From JABWBD01 sp040768665 (lineage in GTDB: Bacteria; Planctomycetota; Planctomycetia; Pirellulales; Thermoguttaceae), in NCBI GenBank assembly GCA_040768665.1, contig JAXGMN010000016.1:1-64000 (forward strand): a stretch of DNA of 64,000 nt. The letters run 5' to 3'. The notes beneath the pieces were generated by a model, which did not search any database, had not been told where the DNA came from, and worked only from the letters and a program-made list of their open reading frames with translations. This document shows positions 34,011-42,550 of this stretch, piece by piece (the first letter of the stretch is position 1; each line of letters begins with the position of its first letter). Position numbers and translations under genes: made by a program.

Positions 34011-36683
34011 CTAGAAAATACCCAAAGCGGTCAGGCTGTAACGGACGATCAAACCGGCGACGACAACGCTCACCATGCTCATCAATTTAATGAGAATGTT
34101 GAGGCTGGGGCCGCTCGTATCTTTGAAGGGGTCGCCGACGGTGTCGCCAACCACGGCCGCCTTGTGGGCGTCGGTGCCTTTGCCGCCGTGGGCGCCGCGT
34201 TCGATATGCTTCTTGGCATTGTCCCACGAGCCCCCGGCATTGGCCATGAAAACGGCCACGCAGAAGCCGGTGGTCAGTGCGCCGACCAACAAGCCCATCA
34301 CGCCGGCAACGCCGAGCACCAGGCCGACGACCACCGGGGTCGCCAGCCCGAGCAACGACGGCACGATCATCTCCCGCTGCGCCGCTTTCGTGCTGATGGC
34401 GACCGGCGCGGCATAGTCGGGCTTCTCGGTGCCCGCCATGATTCCCGGCTTTTCCTTGAACTGCCGGCGGACTTCTTCCACCATGCCGCGCGCGGCACGG
34501 CCGACCGCCTTCATGGTCATCGCGCAGAAGACGAAGGTCGCCATCGCACCCAAGAACGCGCCGACCAGAACCTTCGGATTCATCAGGTGCGCTTCATAGT
34601 AGCGGGTGAAGTCGGGCATCGTGGCCCGGCTCACCTTCACCAGCGGAGCCGAGGTGGCCACGAACCGCAGCCGCTCGTAGCCTCGCTTGCCGGAGAACGG
34701 CTCGAACAGGTTATCCACCCGCACCGGCCCGTTGGCGGTGTCCAGCCCGGCCCAGTCCCCGCGGATGTCCGGATCAATCACGTATTCCGGGAACACCAGG
34801 TAGCCCTCGATCTGCCGCTTCCCTCCCACTTCGGTAACCTGCCCGACAAACTGCTGATTGATCTTGTACAGACCCGGTTCGGCGTTCTCAAGCACCGAGT
34901 GCCCCCAGCGTTCGAAACCGATTCGGACCTCTTCAACATAAGCCGCCAACAGTGCCAACGCGGTCAGCGCGGCCGAGCCAATGGCAAATCCCTTTCCCGT
35001 AGCAGCCGTCGTATTGCCGAGGCTGTCCAGTGCGTCGGTCCGCTCGCGAACCATCGGCTCCAGCCCCGACATCTCGGCGTTTCCGCCGGCGTTGTCGGCG
35101 ATCGGTCCGTAAGCATCGGTGGCCAACGTGATTCCCAGCGTGCTGAGCATGCCGACCGCGGCGATGCCCACGCCGTAAAGGCCCATGGCGAACCACTCGA
35201 CGTCGGCGAAGTGTCCCTGCGCGGCGAAGCCGAACGCCAGCAGGGTGGCAACGCCCACGGTCAACACGGGAACCCAAACGCTCTTCATTCCGTCGGCAAT
35301 GCCGCCGATGATGATCGTCGCCGGGCCGGTCAGGGCCTGTTCGGCGAGCTCACGCGTCGGAGTGTACTCATCGCTGGTGGAGTATTCGGTCCACTTGCCG
35401 ATCAGCCACCCGGCAATAAGGCCCACGATCACGCTGATCGACACCGTCCAGAACTTCGGCATCAGCCAGAGCGTGAACAAGACGGTGGCCACGACGATCA
35501 GGATCGACGAGAGGTTCACACCGCGGGCCAGCGCCTTCAGCAGGACCTTCTGGGTGGCTTGCTCTTCGGTCCGGACGGCGTAGATGCCGAAGATCGACAG
35601 CCCGATTCCAATCCCCGCCAGCACCATCGGGAGGAAAAGCGCCGAAAGCTGATACTCGAGCGTCAACGCCGAAGCCGCGCCCAGCGTCATCCCTTCGTTG
35701 ACCGCCATGATCAAATCGGGCGTGGCAAACGCGGCAACGCCCAGCGCCGCCGTCGCCAGAATCGATCCGCAGTACGATTCGTAAAGGTCCGCACCCATGC
35801 CGGCCACGTCGCCCACATTGTCGCCGACGTTGTCGGCGATGGTGGCCGGGTTGCGCTTGTCGTCTTCCGGGATGCCGGCTTCAACCTTGCCGACAAGGTC
35901 GGCCCCGACGTCGGCCGCCTTGGTGAAGATGCCGCCGCCGACGCGGGCAAACAGCGCTTGGCTGCTGGCACCCATGCCGAAGCAGAGCATCGTCACCGTA
36001 ATCGATTCCAGTGTCATCGGCTCGAACCCGAAGGCCGGTACGAGCCCGTACAGGACCAAGAACCACAGGGTGATGTCCAAAAGTCCCAGGCCCACCACGG
36101 TCAACCCCATCACGGCTCCTGCGCGGAACGCGACCTGAAGGCCCTGGTTGAGCGACTTCTGAGCGCCGGCGGCCGTGCGGCTGGATGCCCACGTGGCCGT
36201 CTTCATTCCGAACCAACCGGCCAGTCCTGAAAAGAAACCGCCGGTCAGAAATGCGAAAGGAACCCACCGGCTCTGCACGTGCAGCACGAAGGCGGCAATC
36301 GCCAGCAGGATCACGATCACGACGAAGAACGCTGCCACGACCTTATACTGCTGCCAAAGATAGGCGTTGGCCCCGGTCCGCACGTACCCGGCGATCTCGA
36401 TCATCTCCGCGTTTCCCTCGTCGGCAGCCATGATCTCCTTGAAGAATCGCCAGGCGAAGACCAACGCCGCGATCGAACCGGCAAACGCGATCAGCCAAAA
36501 GAACCAGTAAATCAGGGGCGTGGACATGGCGGTCTCAGCGGCAGCCGTCTCTTGTGCCAAGGCCGGAGCACCCGAGCCGAGCACGACCGCCGGCCCTAGG
36601 GCTGCCGCCAGCCAGGCTGCGGAAGAGAGGGGACTGGTCCATTTTTCGGCCAATTTGGGTGTTCTGGCGTCAAAGACGGGCAT
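34011..36683 (-). CDS. hppA: membrane-bound proton/sodium-translocating pyrophosphatase
   Basis: HppA couples pyrophosphate hydrolysis to H+ or Na+ export. Seen: DVGADLVGKVEAGIPEDD, NPATIADNVGDNVGDVAGMG and near the end KAAVVGDTVGDPFKDTSGP. The segment GNTTAATGKGFAIGSAALTA has Ala where K+-independent enzymes have Lys, pointing to the K+-dependent class; H+ versus Na+ cannot be decided. The frame has 890 residues. About 100 extra residues occupy a loop before the last helices (34580-34945). The N-terminus is odd: a signal-like leader (SSAAWLAAALGPAVVLGSGA) is preceded by residues encoded in a partial MITE, and the ATG at 36683 lies just outside it. An internal start at 36527 (MSTPLIYWFFW) is the alternative. 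No clear ribosome-binding site was seen for either. Confidence 0.92.
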   Translation of the reverse strand: MPVFDARTPKLAEKWTSPLSSAAWLAAALGPAVVLGSGAPALAQETAAAETAMSTPLIYWFFWLIAFAGSIAALVFAWRFFKEIMAADEGNAEMIEIAGYVRTGANAYLWQQYKVVAAFFVVIVILLAIAAFVLHVQSRWVPFAFLTGGFFSGLAGWFGMKTATWASSRTAAGAQKSLNQGLQVAFRAGAVMGLTVVGLGLLDITLWFLVLYGLVPAFGFEPMTLESITVTMLCFGMGASSQALFARVGGGIFTKAADVGADLVGKVEAGIPEDDKRNPATIADNVGDNVGDVAGMGADLYESYCGSILATAALGVAAFATPDLIMAVNEGMTLGAASALTLEYQLSALFLPMVLAGIGIGLSIFGIYAVRTEEQATQKVLLKALARGVNLSSILIVVATVLFTLWLMPKFWTVSISVIVGLIAGWLIGKWTEYSTSDEYTPTRELAEQALTGPATIIIGGIADGMKSVWVPVLTVGVATLLAFGFAAQGHFADVEWFAMGLYGVGIAAVGMLSTLGITLATDAYGPIADNAGGNAEMSGLEPMVRERTDALDSLGNTTAATGKGFAIGSAALTALALLAAYVEEVRIGFERWGHSVLENAEPGLYKINQQFVGQVTEVGGKRQIEGYLVFPEYVIDPDIRGDWAGLDTANGPVRVDNLFEPFSGKRGYERLRFVATSAPLVKVSRATMPDFTRYYEAHLMNPKVLVGAFLGAMATFVFCAMTMKAVGRAARGMVEEVRRQFKEKPGIMAGTEKPDYAAPVAISTKAAQREMIVPSLLGLATPVVVGLVLGVAGVMGLLVGALTTGFCVAVFMANAGGSWDNAKKHIERGAHGGKGTDAHKAAVVGDTVGDPFKDTSGPSLNILIKLMSMVSVVVAGLIVRYSLTALGIF
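36620..36678. mobile_element. partial MITE, copy 4, at the 5' end of hppA
   Basis: The stretch CGGAAGAGAGGGGACTGGTC, CATTTTTCGGCCAATT and GGCGTCAAAGACG matches half of the element family. The terminal GTAACC repeats and a target duplication are absent. It encodes part of the N-terminus of the long hppA frame. Confidence 0.7.
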
Positions 36684-37155
36684 GGTTCAAAAAACGGGGA
36701 CTGGCGCCGAACCCAAGGCCAAACGCGCCCGGCAAAGCGGGAAAGAACGTCTCGCGGCGAGGTGCCTGTCCCCGTCCATGCCGAAACAGGGAGGTTCGTG
36801 AAACCTCGCAGTGTAATAAATGGATTTCGAGACTGTCAACCATGGCAAGTAGGCAAATTTGGAGACTCAGGCGAACCCGCCACCCAAGTCGGGTGGGTGT
36901 CGGACAACGTGAAATCCTTGCCCCTAGCCTAGGGGCCTGAAAAAGGGGCTAGGCTCCACAACACCTTGTATCCTCGCTCACTCAACCTGCTAGGACTCGC
37001 GGCGCCCGTCCCCTGTTTCATCCGCCGAATCTTTGTTTTCTGCTTGGATTTCCCCGAATGGCCAACTACGATGAAGGAAGCCGACGGCGCGCCGGCGCGG
37101 CTGACGATGCTTGCCTGCGCTTCGAGATTACTCGTCCTTACGGAGGATTCCTGTC
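36684..37155. other. intergenic region upstream of hppA and the Gly-rich secreted protein
   Basis: A divergent promoter region with no gene. It contains GCGGCGAGGTGCCTGTCCCCGT at 36751 (also near 8699) and a small hairpin GCCCCTAGCCTAGGGGC near 36913. No promoter hexamers could be fixed. Confidence 0.5.
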
Positions 37156-37950
37156 ATGACGTCCGGTTTGCGAATGGGATGGCTGCCACGCCTGGGCCTG
37201 GCAGCCGGCGTGGTGATGCTCTCGGGATGGCTCTATGCTGCGCAGCGGGCGGGTTCTCCCGCTTCGCCGCCGGTGACTGTCGAAATGTTCTCCGCAATCC
37301 AGAGCGGCCAGATTGCCGTGAAGATGATTCCGAAGAACTCCAAACAAGCCCGCATTATGATCGAGAACAAAACGGATCAGCCGCTCTCGGTCAAGCTGCC
37401 GGATACGTTCGCCGGTGTTCCCGTCCTCGCTCAGTTTGGCGGCGGCATGGGCGGTGGACTCGGTGGCGGCCTGGACGGAGGCGGCATGGGCGGTGGCGGC
37501 GGGGCGCAGACGATGGGCGGTGGCATGGGCGGCATGGGCGGCGGCGGCATGGGAATGTTCAATGTTGCGCCCGAACAGGTCGGCGACTTCAAGGTCACCA
37601 CGGTCTGCCTCGAGCATGGCAAGGACGAACCGAATCCGCACGTTCCCTACGAAATTCGGCCCCTGCAGGATGTTACCAGCGAACCCGAGCTGATCGAGGT
37701 CTGCTCAATGCTCGGCAAAGGAATGATGAACCAGCGTGTCGCCCAGGTTGCAGCCTGGCATCTGGCCAACGACATGAGTTGGCAGGAACTTGCCGCCAAG
37801 CAGCTCCGCTTCGCCAACGGCACGCGGGCGCCCTACTTCACTCCCCAGGAAATCCGCGCCGCCATGCAGGCCGTCGCTTTCGCCGGCCAAGCCGTCCAGC
37901 AGCGGCAAGAAGTCGACGAAAAGAGCGATTCCCTCCTGAGTCGACAGTAG
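37156..37950 (+). CDS. secreted Gly/Met-rich protein of unknown function
   Basis: A 264-residue protein. The ATG at 37156 follows ACGGAGG at good spacing and opens a signal peptide (RLGLAAGVVMLSGWLYAAQ). Residues 30-90 form a beta-rich domain (VKMIPKNSKQARIMIENKTD, QPLSVKLPDTFAGVPVLAQF). A Gly/Met-rich low-complexity linker follows (about 95-135), then a helical C-terminal part (MNQRVAQVAAWHLANDMSW, TPQEIRAAMQAVAFAG). The same plan occurs in other planctomycete exported proteins of unknown function. A longer frame starting at 37111 lacks a ribosome-binding site. Confidence 0.75.
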   Translation: MTSGLRMGWLPRLGLAAGVVMLSGWLYAAQRAGSPASPPVTVEMFSAIQSGQIAVKMIPKNSKQARIMIENKTDQPLSVKLPDTFAGVPVLAQFGGGMGGGLGGGLDGGGMGGGGGAQTMGGGMGGMGGGGMGMFNVAPEQVGDFKVTTVCLEHGKDEPNPHVPYEIRPLQDVTSEPELIEVCSMLGKGMMNQRVAQVAAWHLANDMSWQELAAKQLRFANGTRAPYFTPQEIRAAMQAVAFAGQAVQQRQEVDEKSDSLLSRQ

Positions 37951-38041
37951 AAAGAACTTAGAGCTTAGAACTTAGAGCTTGGGGACGGGAGTTTATGTCC
38001 TCCTAAGCTCTAAGAACTAAGATCTAAGCTCTAAGAACTTC
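37951..38041. repeat. CTTAGAGCTTAG inverted/tandem repeat between convergent genes
   Basis: GAACTTAGAGCTTAG repeats in tandem on the left and faces AAGCTCTAAGAAC repeats on the right, forming a long AT-rich hairpin. It lies just past the stop of the Gly-rich gene and covers the stop codon of the facing coiled-coil gene. It may terminate both transcripts. Confidence 0.75.
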
Positions 38042-39457
38042 TCCCCGCAACCGCCGAATCTCCTGCCGGTAACCGATTTGTTCCGTCCGCCATGCGTGGG
38101 CGCGGTCGGTGAGTTGATCTTGCTGTTGTTGAAGTTCCTGCTCGCGCGCGACCAGTCGCCGGGCCTGCGTTTGGATTTCTTCCTCGCGGGCACTGCTCCA
38201 CCGCTCGAACTCGTCCTTCCGGCGCCGAAGCTTCTCGTGTTGTTGCGACAACTGTTCGCATAGCGATCGGAGCTCGCGCTGCTTCGCGGTCATCTCCATG
38301 GTGGCCGTGCGGTAGTGTTCGGCCAGCTTGCTGCGGATCTGGCCGAGGGAATGCGTAATGGACGCGGCCGGCGCCGAGCCGGCAAGCTGCGCCCACAATT
38401 CTTCCGTGGCAAGGCGGATCTCGAGCGTCTCGCGATGCATGCGGGATAGTTCACCCCGGAGTTGCACCAGAGCCGTCCGGCTCTGGTCGACTTGTTCGCT
38501 CCGGCGCTGGATCGCGCCGCGCTGTTCCTCCAGTTCCCGCTGCGCCCGGCGATGCTCGTCCGCCATCCGCTTGCGTTCGGCGCGAGCCTCCTGGCGATCC
38601 CTCTCGCGCTGCTCGAGAATCTCTTCGCGGAGCTGCTCCAGCTCTTTTCGAGCGCTCGCCAGTTCGGCTTCCGCCTCCTCGATCTGCTGGCGCCGGAGTT
38701 CGTTCCGGCACGTCTCGTCCACGGCGCGATGATGCTGCTCCGTTGCAGCCGCCGGTTGCGGCGCTGTGCCGCTCTCGATTTCCGCTCGCCGCCGCTCCAG
38801 TCCGGCCATCAATTGCCGGACCATCGCCAGCGAGGCGTCGCGCCGCAGATCGATCTGCTGCTTCTGACGCCGCAGTTCACTCTCGGCACGGTTCTGCTGC
38901 TCGGCCAGTGTCTCTTGTGCCGCCACAAGCGAGGCGCGTTCCGCTGCAATCGCCTGCGCCTGCGCCGACAGTTCCGAGTCGCGGGCCGCCAGCCGCCGCT
39001 CGGTCTCATGCCTCGTTCTCTCCGATGCCTTTTCGGCCGTAGCGAGCCGATCCAACCGAGCTGCCAGCTCACGTTCCTTCCGGCCCACTTCCTCCTCCCG
39101 GACGCGAATCTCCTCGTCCCGTTCGGCAAACCAGAGACGCGATGCTCGGGCGGAGTTGTCCAGTTGTGCCGCGCGCGCGTTCAGTTCCGCTTCACGGTGC
39201 TCAAGCTCGCACTGTCGCGTCCGCAGGTGTTCAGCCAATTGGTTTGCCTGAAGACGCACCCGGTCCGCAGGCGTGGCTGCCAGGGCGGTTTGGAGTGCGG
39301 CCTGCTGGCTGGATGCCGCCGATCCGACCCCCTCGGGCCGCTTGTCGTTAAGTTCTCCCTGGGTGACCACGTGCGGTCCGTCCACCCGCCGGTCCATGAC
39401 TGGCCCTCCAACGTCCGCGGATTGGCTCGGTAGCTTCTTCTTCGATGGTTTCGCCAT
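38024..39457 (-). CDS. long coiled-coil protein of unknown function
   Basis: A 477-residue protein from ATG 39457 (MAKPSKKKLPSQSADVGGPV). Apart from a 90-residue N-terminal tail it is a nearly continuous Glu/Arg/Gln-rich heptad pattern (ERDEEIRVREEEVGRKEREL, ARKELEQLREEILEQRERDR, LRRRKDEFERWSSAREEEIQ), so a long coiled coil of structural or scaffolding type. No enzymatic motif or membrane segment is present. The last codons (VLRA) lie in the repeat at 37951-38041, so the native C-terminus may have been altered. The frame upstream of 39457 runs into repeat DNA. Confidence 0.75.
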   Translation of the reverse strand: MAKPSKKKLPSQSADVGGPVMDRRVDGPHVVTQGELNDKRPEGVGSAASSQQAALQTALAATPADRVRLQANQLAEHLRTRQCELEHREAELNARAAQLDNSARASRLWFAERDEEIRVREEEVGRKERELAARLDRLATAEKASERTRHETERRLAARDSELSAQAQAIAAERASLVAAQETLAEQQNRAESELRRQKQQIDLRRDASLAMVRQLMAGLERRRAEIESGTAPQPAAATEQHHRAVDETCRNELRRQQIEEAEAELASARKELEQLREEILEQRERDRQEARAERKRMADEHRRAQRELEEQRGAIQRRSEQVDQSRTALVQLRGELSRMHRETLEIRLATEELWAQLAGSAPAASITHSLGQIRSKLAEHYRTATMEMTAKQRELRSLCEQLSQQHEKLRRRKDEFERWSSAREEEIQTQARRLVAREQELQQQQDQLTDRAHAWRTEQIGYRQEIRRLRGEVLRA

Positions 39458-40092
39458 GGACTCAGCCCTGGGGTGGAGTAATGAAAAAGGGACCGGCTCC
39501 GCAACGCTTGTAACACCGCGATTCGCAAGCAGCCCGGCTGCTACCATCCACTCCCATGCGTGAATTACGTGGTTCGATGGAGAGCAGCCGGGCTACTGGC
39601 ACCCGCTCGGCAGGGGTTTTGTTAAGGACTCTTCGTCGCGCTACCTGGCCCCTTTTCCGTTACATTCGTCGCAATCGTCAAAGTTGTCCCAGAATCACTA
39701 ATCGGCACCTTTCCGACTCAAGTTCACTGGAAATCGCGCGTAGGCACAGAATTGCCACCTAAACAAGCTATTGTTCATCCTCCTGAGGCCCATGGGACCC
39801 CGCTCGATCAAGCACGCAAGGTTGAAACGACTAGATCGATCCACGTCTCGGCGTCCGGTCGTAGCGGCCTGTGTCGCCGCAAGGAATTTGCCGTCTATCG
39901 CGAATGCCCTTGCTGGGGCGCAGCAGCGAGATTGCTTTGCCCGGCGACTCCCGGTCGGCCGATGACCTCGGAGGGGCTCAACCGGCATGGCTCTGGCGGG
40001 GACCGGCTCCGGGCCGCGAACGAGCGCGGCTGGAAGAGCAGAACCCGGCAGCGGCAGGCAGCAATACCTTTGGCGATGCGAGGCAATTACGG
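39458..40092. other. intergenic region with palindromic element
   Basis: No gene is supported. It contains the second copy of the 130-bp element (39510-39629). The rest, about 39630-40092, has overlapping short frames on both strands and no recognisable product. Confidence 0.5.
39510..39629. repeat. palindromic element, second copy of the 33450 family
   Basis: It shares CCGCGATTCGCAAGCAGCCC at its left, and GGCACCCGCTCGGCAGGGGT at its right, with the copy at 33450-33579. The centre is diverged. Confidence 0.8.
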
Positions 40093-40413
40093 ATGAAGAA
40101 TGCAACATTTCGTGTCGTTACCCGAGCGACCGACGGACAACTGCGAATTCGGGACTACGACAGTCACGAGGACCTTCTCAAGCGGCACACCCAGATCGGC
40201 ATCGACGACTGCAGCACGGACCTCGGTCTTCGGGGCCTGCCGGTTTTCCGCGGGCTGATCGGGCCCATTCCCGAAGGCAAGAACGTCATCCGTTACGAAA
40301 CCCCCGAGGTCTTTGAAACGCTCACCAAGGAGTGGAGCATGCTCAAAACGCCGCGACGCAGCCGCACCCGCCGGCCCACCACCGAAATCCCCGTTGCGCC
40401 GGAGCCCCGGTAG
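40093..40413 (+). CDS. small protein of unknown function
   Basis: A 106-residue protein from ATG 40093 with MKNATFRVVTRATDGQLRIR, LLKRHTQIGIDDCSTDLGLR, GLPVFRGLIGPIPEGKNVIR and YETPEVFETLTKEWSMLKTP. The composition is coding-like, with a basic Pro-rich tail. No family was recognised. It precedes the Uma2 gene by 108 bases on the same strand. A longer in-frame extension upstream reads as non-coding. Confidence 0.5.
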   Translation: MKNATFRVVTRATDGQLRIRDYDSHEDLLKRHTQIGIDDCSTDLGLRGLPVFRGLIGPIPEGKNVIRYETPEVFETLTKEWSMLKTPRRSRTRRPTTEIPVAPEPR

Positions 40414-40521
40414 CATTTGCACTGCCGCCGTATAGAATGGAGTGAGGGTCCGCACCAGCGATGATCCAAGAGGAGGCAAAACGCCCGGCCTTTTCAACGC
40501 TCGTGACCACCGGGTGCTAAC

Positions 40522-41205
40522 ATGGCGACCAGCATCAGTTTCCAAGAACAGATTGAAGTCCCCTTTTGCCATTGCCTCGCCGACTTTCGTGCATGGGCCA
40601 CGTCTGACGATTTCCCCGACAAAGCCCGCGTCGACTACATCGCAGGCCGCATCGAGGTCGATATGTCGCCGGAAGACCTCTTTACTCACGGCAATCTAAA
40701 GACCCGCATCATCGCAGTCGTGGGAACGCTGCTGCAAGAAGCCGATCTGGGAGAGCCCTTCTCGGATTGCACCCGGATTTCCAATCCCGCAGCCGACCTC
40801 TCGTCGGAGCCGGACATCGTCGTGGTTCTTCACGAGTCTGTCGAGACAGGTCGCGTGCGGCTGGTGCCCAAGGCATCGGGAGAGCCGGACCGCTACGTCG
40901 AGTTGGAGGGGACTCCAGACCTGGCGATCGAGATCGTCAGCGACAGCTCCGTGGTCAAGGATACGCAACGGCTCCCCGCAGCGTACTGGCGCGCTGGGAT
41001 CCCCGAGTTCTGGCTGGCCGACGCACGTGGCAGCGAGCTTGTGTTTCGCATTCACCGTTCCGGTTCCGCCGGCTACGAACTCGCCCCGTCGGATTGCGAA
41101 GGCTTCCAGCACTCCACCATCTTGAACACCTGGTTCCGCCTGACCCGCCGCCGCCATCGCACGGGCCAGTGGACGTACGCTCTCGAACGAAAGCCCGCGC
41201 CGTAG
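40522..41205 (+). CDS. Uma2-family (DUF820) nuclease-like protein
   Basis: A 227-residue member of the Uma2 family, which has a PD-(D/E)XK nuclease-like fold and is abundant in cyanobacteria and planctomycetes. Visible blocks are DYIAGRIEVDMSPEDLFTHG, SEPDIVVVLHESVETGR, TPDLAIEIVSDSSVVKDTQR and YWRAGIPEFWLADARGSELV. The acidic residues in the PDIVVV and AIEIVS strands correspond to the expected metal site. DNA cleavage has rarely been shown for this family, so the role is uncertain. The start ATG at 40522 fits the usual family length. It stands alone. Confidence 0.85.
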   Translation: MATSISFQEQIEVPFCHCLADFRAWATSDDFPDKARVDYIAGRIEVDMSPEDLFTHGNLKTRIIAVVGTLLQEADLGEPFSDCTRISNPAADLSSEPDIVVVLHESVETGRVRLVPKASGEPDRYVELEGTPDLAIEIVSDSSVVKDTQRLPAAYWRAGIPEFWLADARGSELVFRIHRSGSAGYELAPSDCEGFQHSTILNTWFRLTRRRHRTGQWTYALERKPAP

Positions 41206-41259
41206 CGGCTGATCGGACGATCGGACGCTCCCATTGCTCCCACGGCGGAACCCGCATCT

Positions 41260-41838
41260 TCAGCAAGAAAGTCGAACGAGTTGGCTGATCTGCTTGAACT
41301 CGGGGGTGCCGGCCGTGTCGCACCATTCGAACAGCGCGGCCTCGGTCGTCGTGAGCGTTGCGCCGGAAGAATCCATGCGGCCCAGGGCCGTGCGATAGTC
41401 GAGCTCATGCCGGGAGCCCACCGCGTCGACCGCCAGGTAAACCCGCCAGCCGGCTGCCAACAGGTCCAGCACGGTTTGCTGGACGCAAACGTGGCACTCA
41501 ATACCACAAACGAGCACCTTGTAGATGCCGCGGCTCTCCAGGTCGGAGAACACGTCGGGGCAGCCGCCGCAACTGAACGTGAGTTTCGATGGAATCCGGC
41601 CCAGCCGCTGGGCGAGCTCCGGCACGGTTGGGCCGAGGCCCTTGGGATACTGCTCCGTGCCGACGACCGGCAGTCCAAGGACCTTGGCCCCGTCGATCAG
41701 GCGGCCGATGTTCCAGACGACCCGCCGGTGTTCCGCGATCGCAGGAACGAGACGTTCTTGCACGTCGACGACCAGCAGGGCCGTGTCGCCGACCGACATC
41801 AGTTCCGGGCTGCGCGCGAGGCGGTTGGGGTCGCTCAT
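41260..41838 (-). CDS. isochorismatase-family cysteine hydrolase
   Basis: A 192-residue alpha/beta hydrolase of the isochorismatase-like superfamily. The catalytic triad can be placed: D25 in ALLVVDVQERL, K85 in RIPSKLTFSCGG, and C118 in VLVCGIECHVCVQQT. Many such proteins are nicotinamidases or act on unknown amides; the YcaC-like subgroup fits the GIECHVCVQQTVLDLLAAGW segment, but the substrate cannot be assigned. Length and start (ATG 41838) are normal. No operon partner is apparent. Confidence 0.85.
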   Translation of the reverse strand: MSDPNRLARSPELMSVGDTALLVVDVQERLVPAIAEHRRVVWNIGRLIDGAKVLGLPVVGTEQYPKGLGPTVPELAQRLGRIPSKLTFSCGGCPDVFSDLESRGIYKVLVCGIECHVCVQQTVLDLLAAGWRVYLAVDAVGSRHELDYRTALGRMDSSGATLTTTEAALFEWCDTAGTPEFKQISQLVRLSC

Positions 41839-41999
41839 ACTGAATAGTATACCCGGGCCGCCGCCGAGGTGAAGAGGCGCGGCGACTCAACGAGCTGTCT
41901 GCGGCGGTGCACCGTTCAAGTACCGCGCGAGATCGGAGATCGTGCTCAGGCCCAGCCTCTCCGCCTGGCTCCGGCGCATTGGCCGAACAGTGCTCCGAT

Positions 42000-42179
42000 A
42001 AGAACACGATCAGCCCCGATACCGATGCCGTCCGCGCGTTGAGCCGGATGAACCGCCATAGGATCTCAAGGATGATGGTTGTGGCGAACGGCCGGCTTGA
42101 GGGTATCGTCAGCCTCCGCGATCTCTCGCGGCTGATTGCGCTGAAGCTCGACCTGGAGGACGAGAACGGCTACGAGTAA
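42000..42179 (+). pseudogene. CBS-domain remnant
   Basis: A frame ending at 42179 encodes ISPDTDAVRALSRMNRHRIS, RMMVVANGRLEGIVSLRDLS and RLIALKLDLEDENGYE, the last half of a CBS pair such as ends site-2-protease (M50) proteins. The sequence in front of it lies in other frames and has no plausible start, so the gene's main part is missing. Confidence 0.6.
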
Positions 42180-42214
42180 CGAACAAAACCCTTCGAAGAT
42201 TCTCGTTCCCGACA

Positions 42215-42355
42215 GTAACCGTTCACGCCCGCGGAAGAGAGGGGGCCGATCCATGTTTTCGGCCAACGTCTTTGACGCCGAAGTAGTCGAATTGGCCGAA
42301 AAATGGACCAGTCCTCGGCCGCGGGCGTGAACCGGCCGCGGGCGTGAACGGTTAC
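42215..42355. mobile_element. MITE-like palindromic element, copy 5
   Basis: The 141-bp copy has complementary ends GTAACCGTTCACGCCCGCGG and CCGCGGGCGTGAACGGTTAC. The right end carries an extra short tandem duplication of GGCCGCGGGCGTGAAC. A perfect 9-bp direct repeat TTCCCGACA flanks it (42206-42214 and 42356-42364). It lies between the CBS remnant and terC, in the region where the terC promoter is expected. Confidence 0.9.
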
Positions 42356-42550
42356 TTCCCGACATCACCCTCGTGGATCGTTCGAGTAATCTTGTCCCGG
42401 GGATGCCGAAAAGAGCAGCCCGGCCGCACTGGGCCGCCCGGTAGGATTACACACCCGGCGCACTGGACGTTGCTGAACCATCGGACAGCTTCTATACTGA
42501 CGCGTGCTGCCCTTTCGATCCGCGATCCAACCTCAACCGGAACACATACC

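Noticed and set aside
33969..36230. Plus-strand frame of 753 codons
   Set aside because: Antisense to hppA, His/Arg/Gln rich, no family match.
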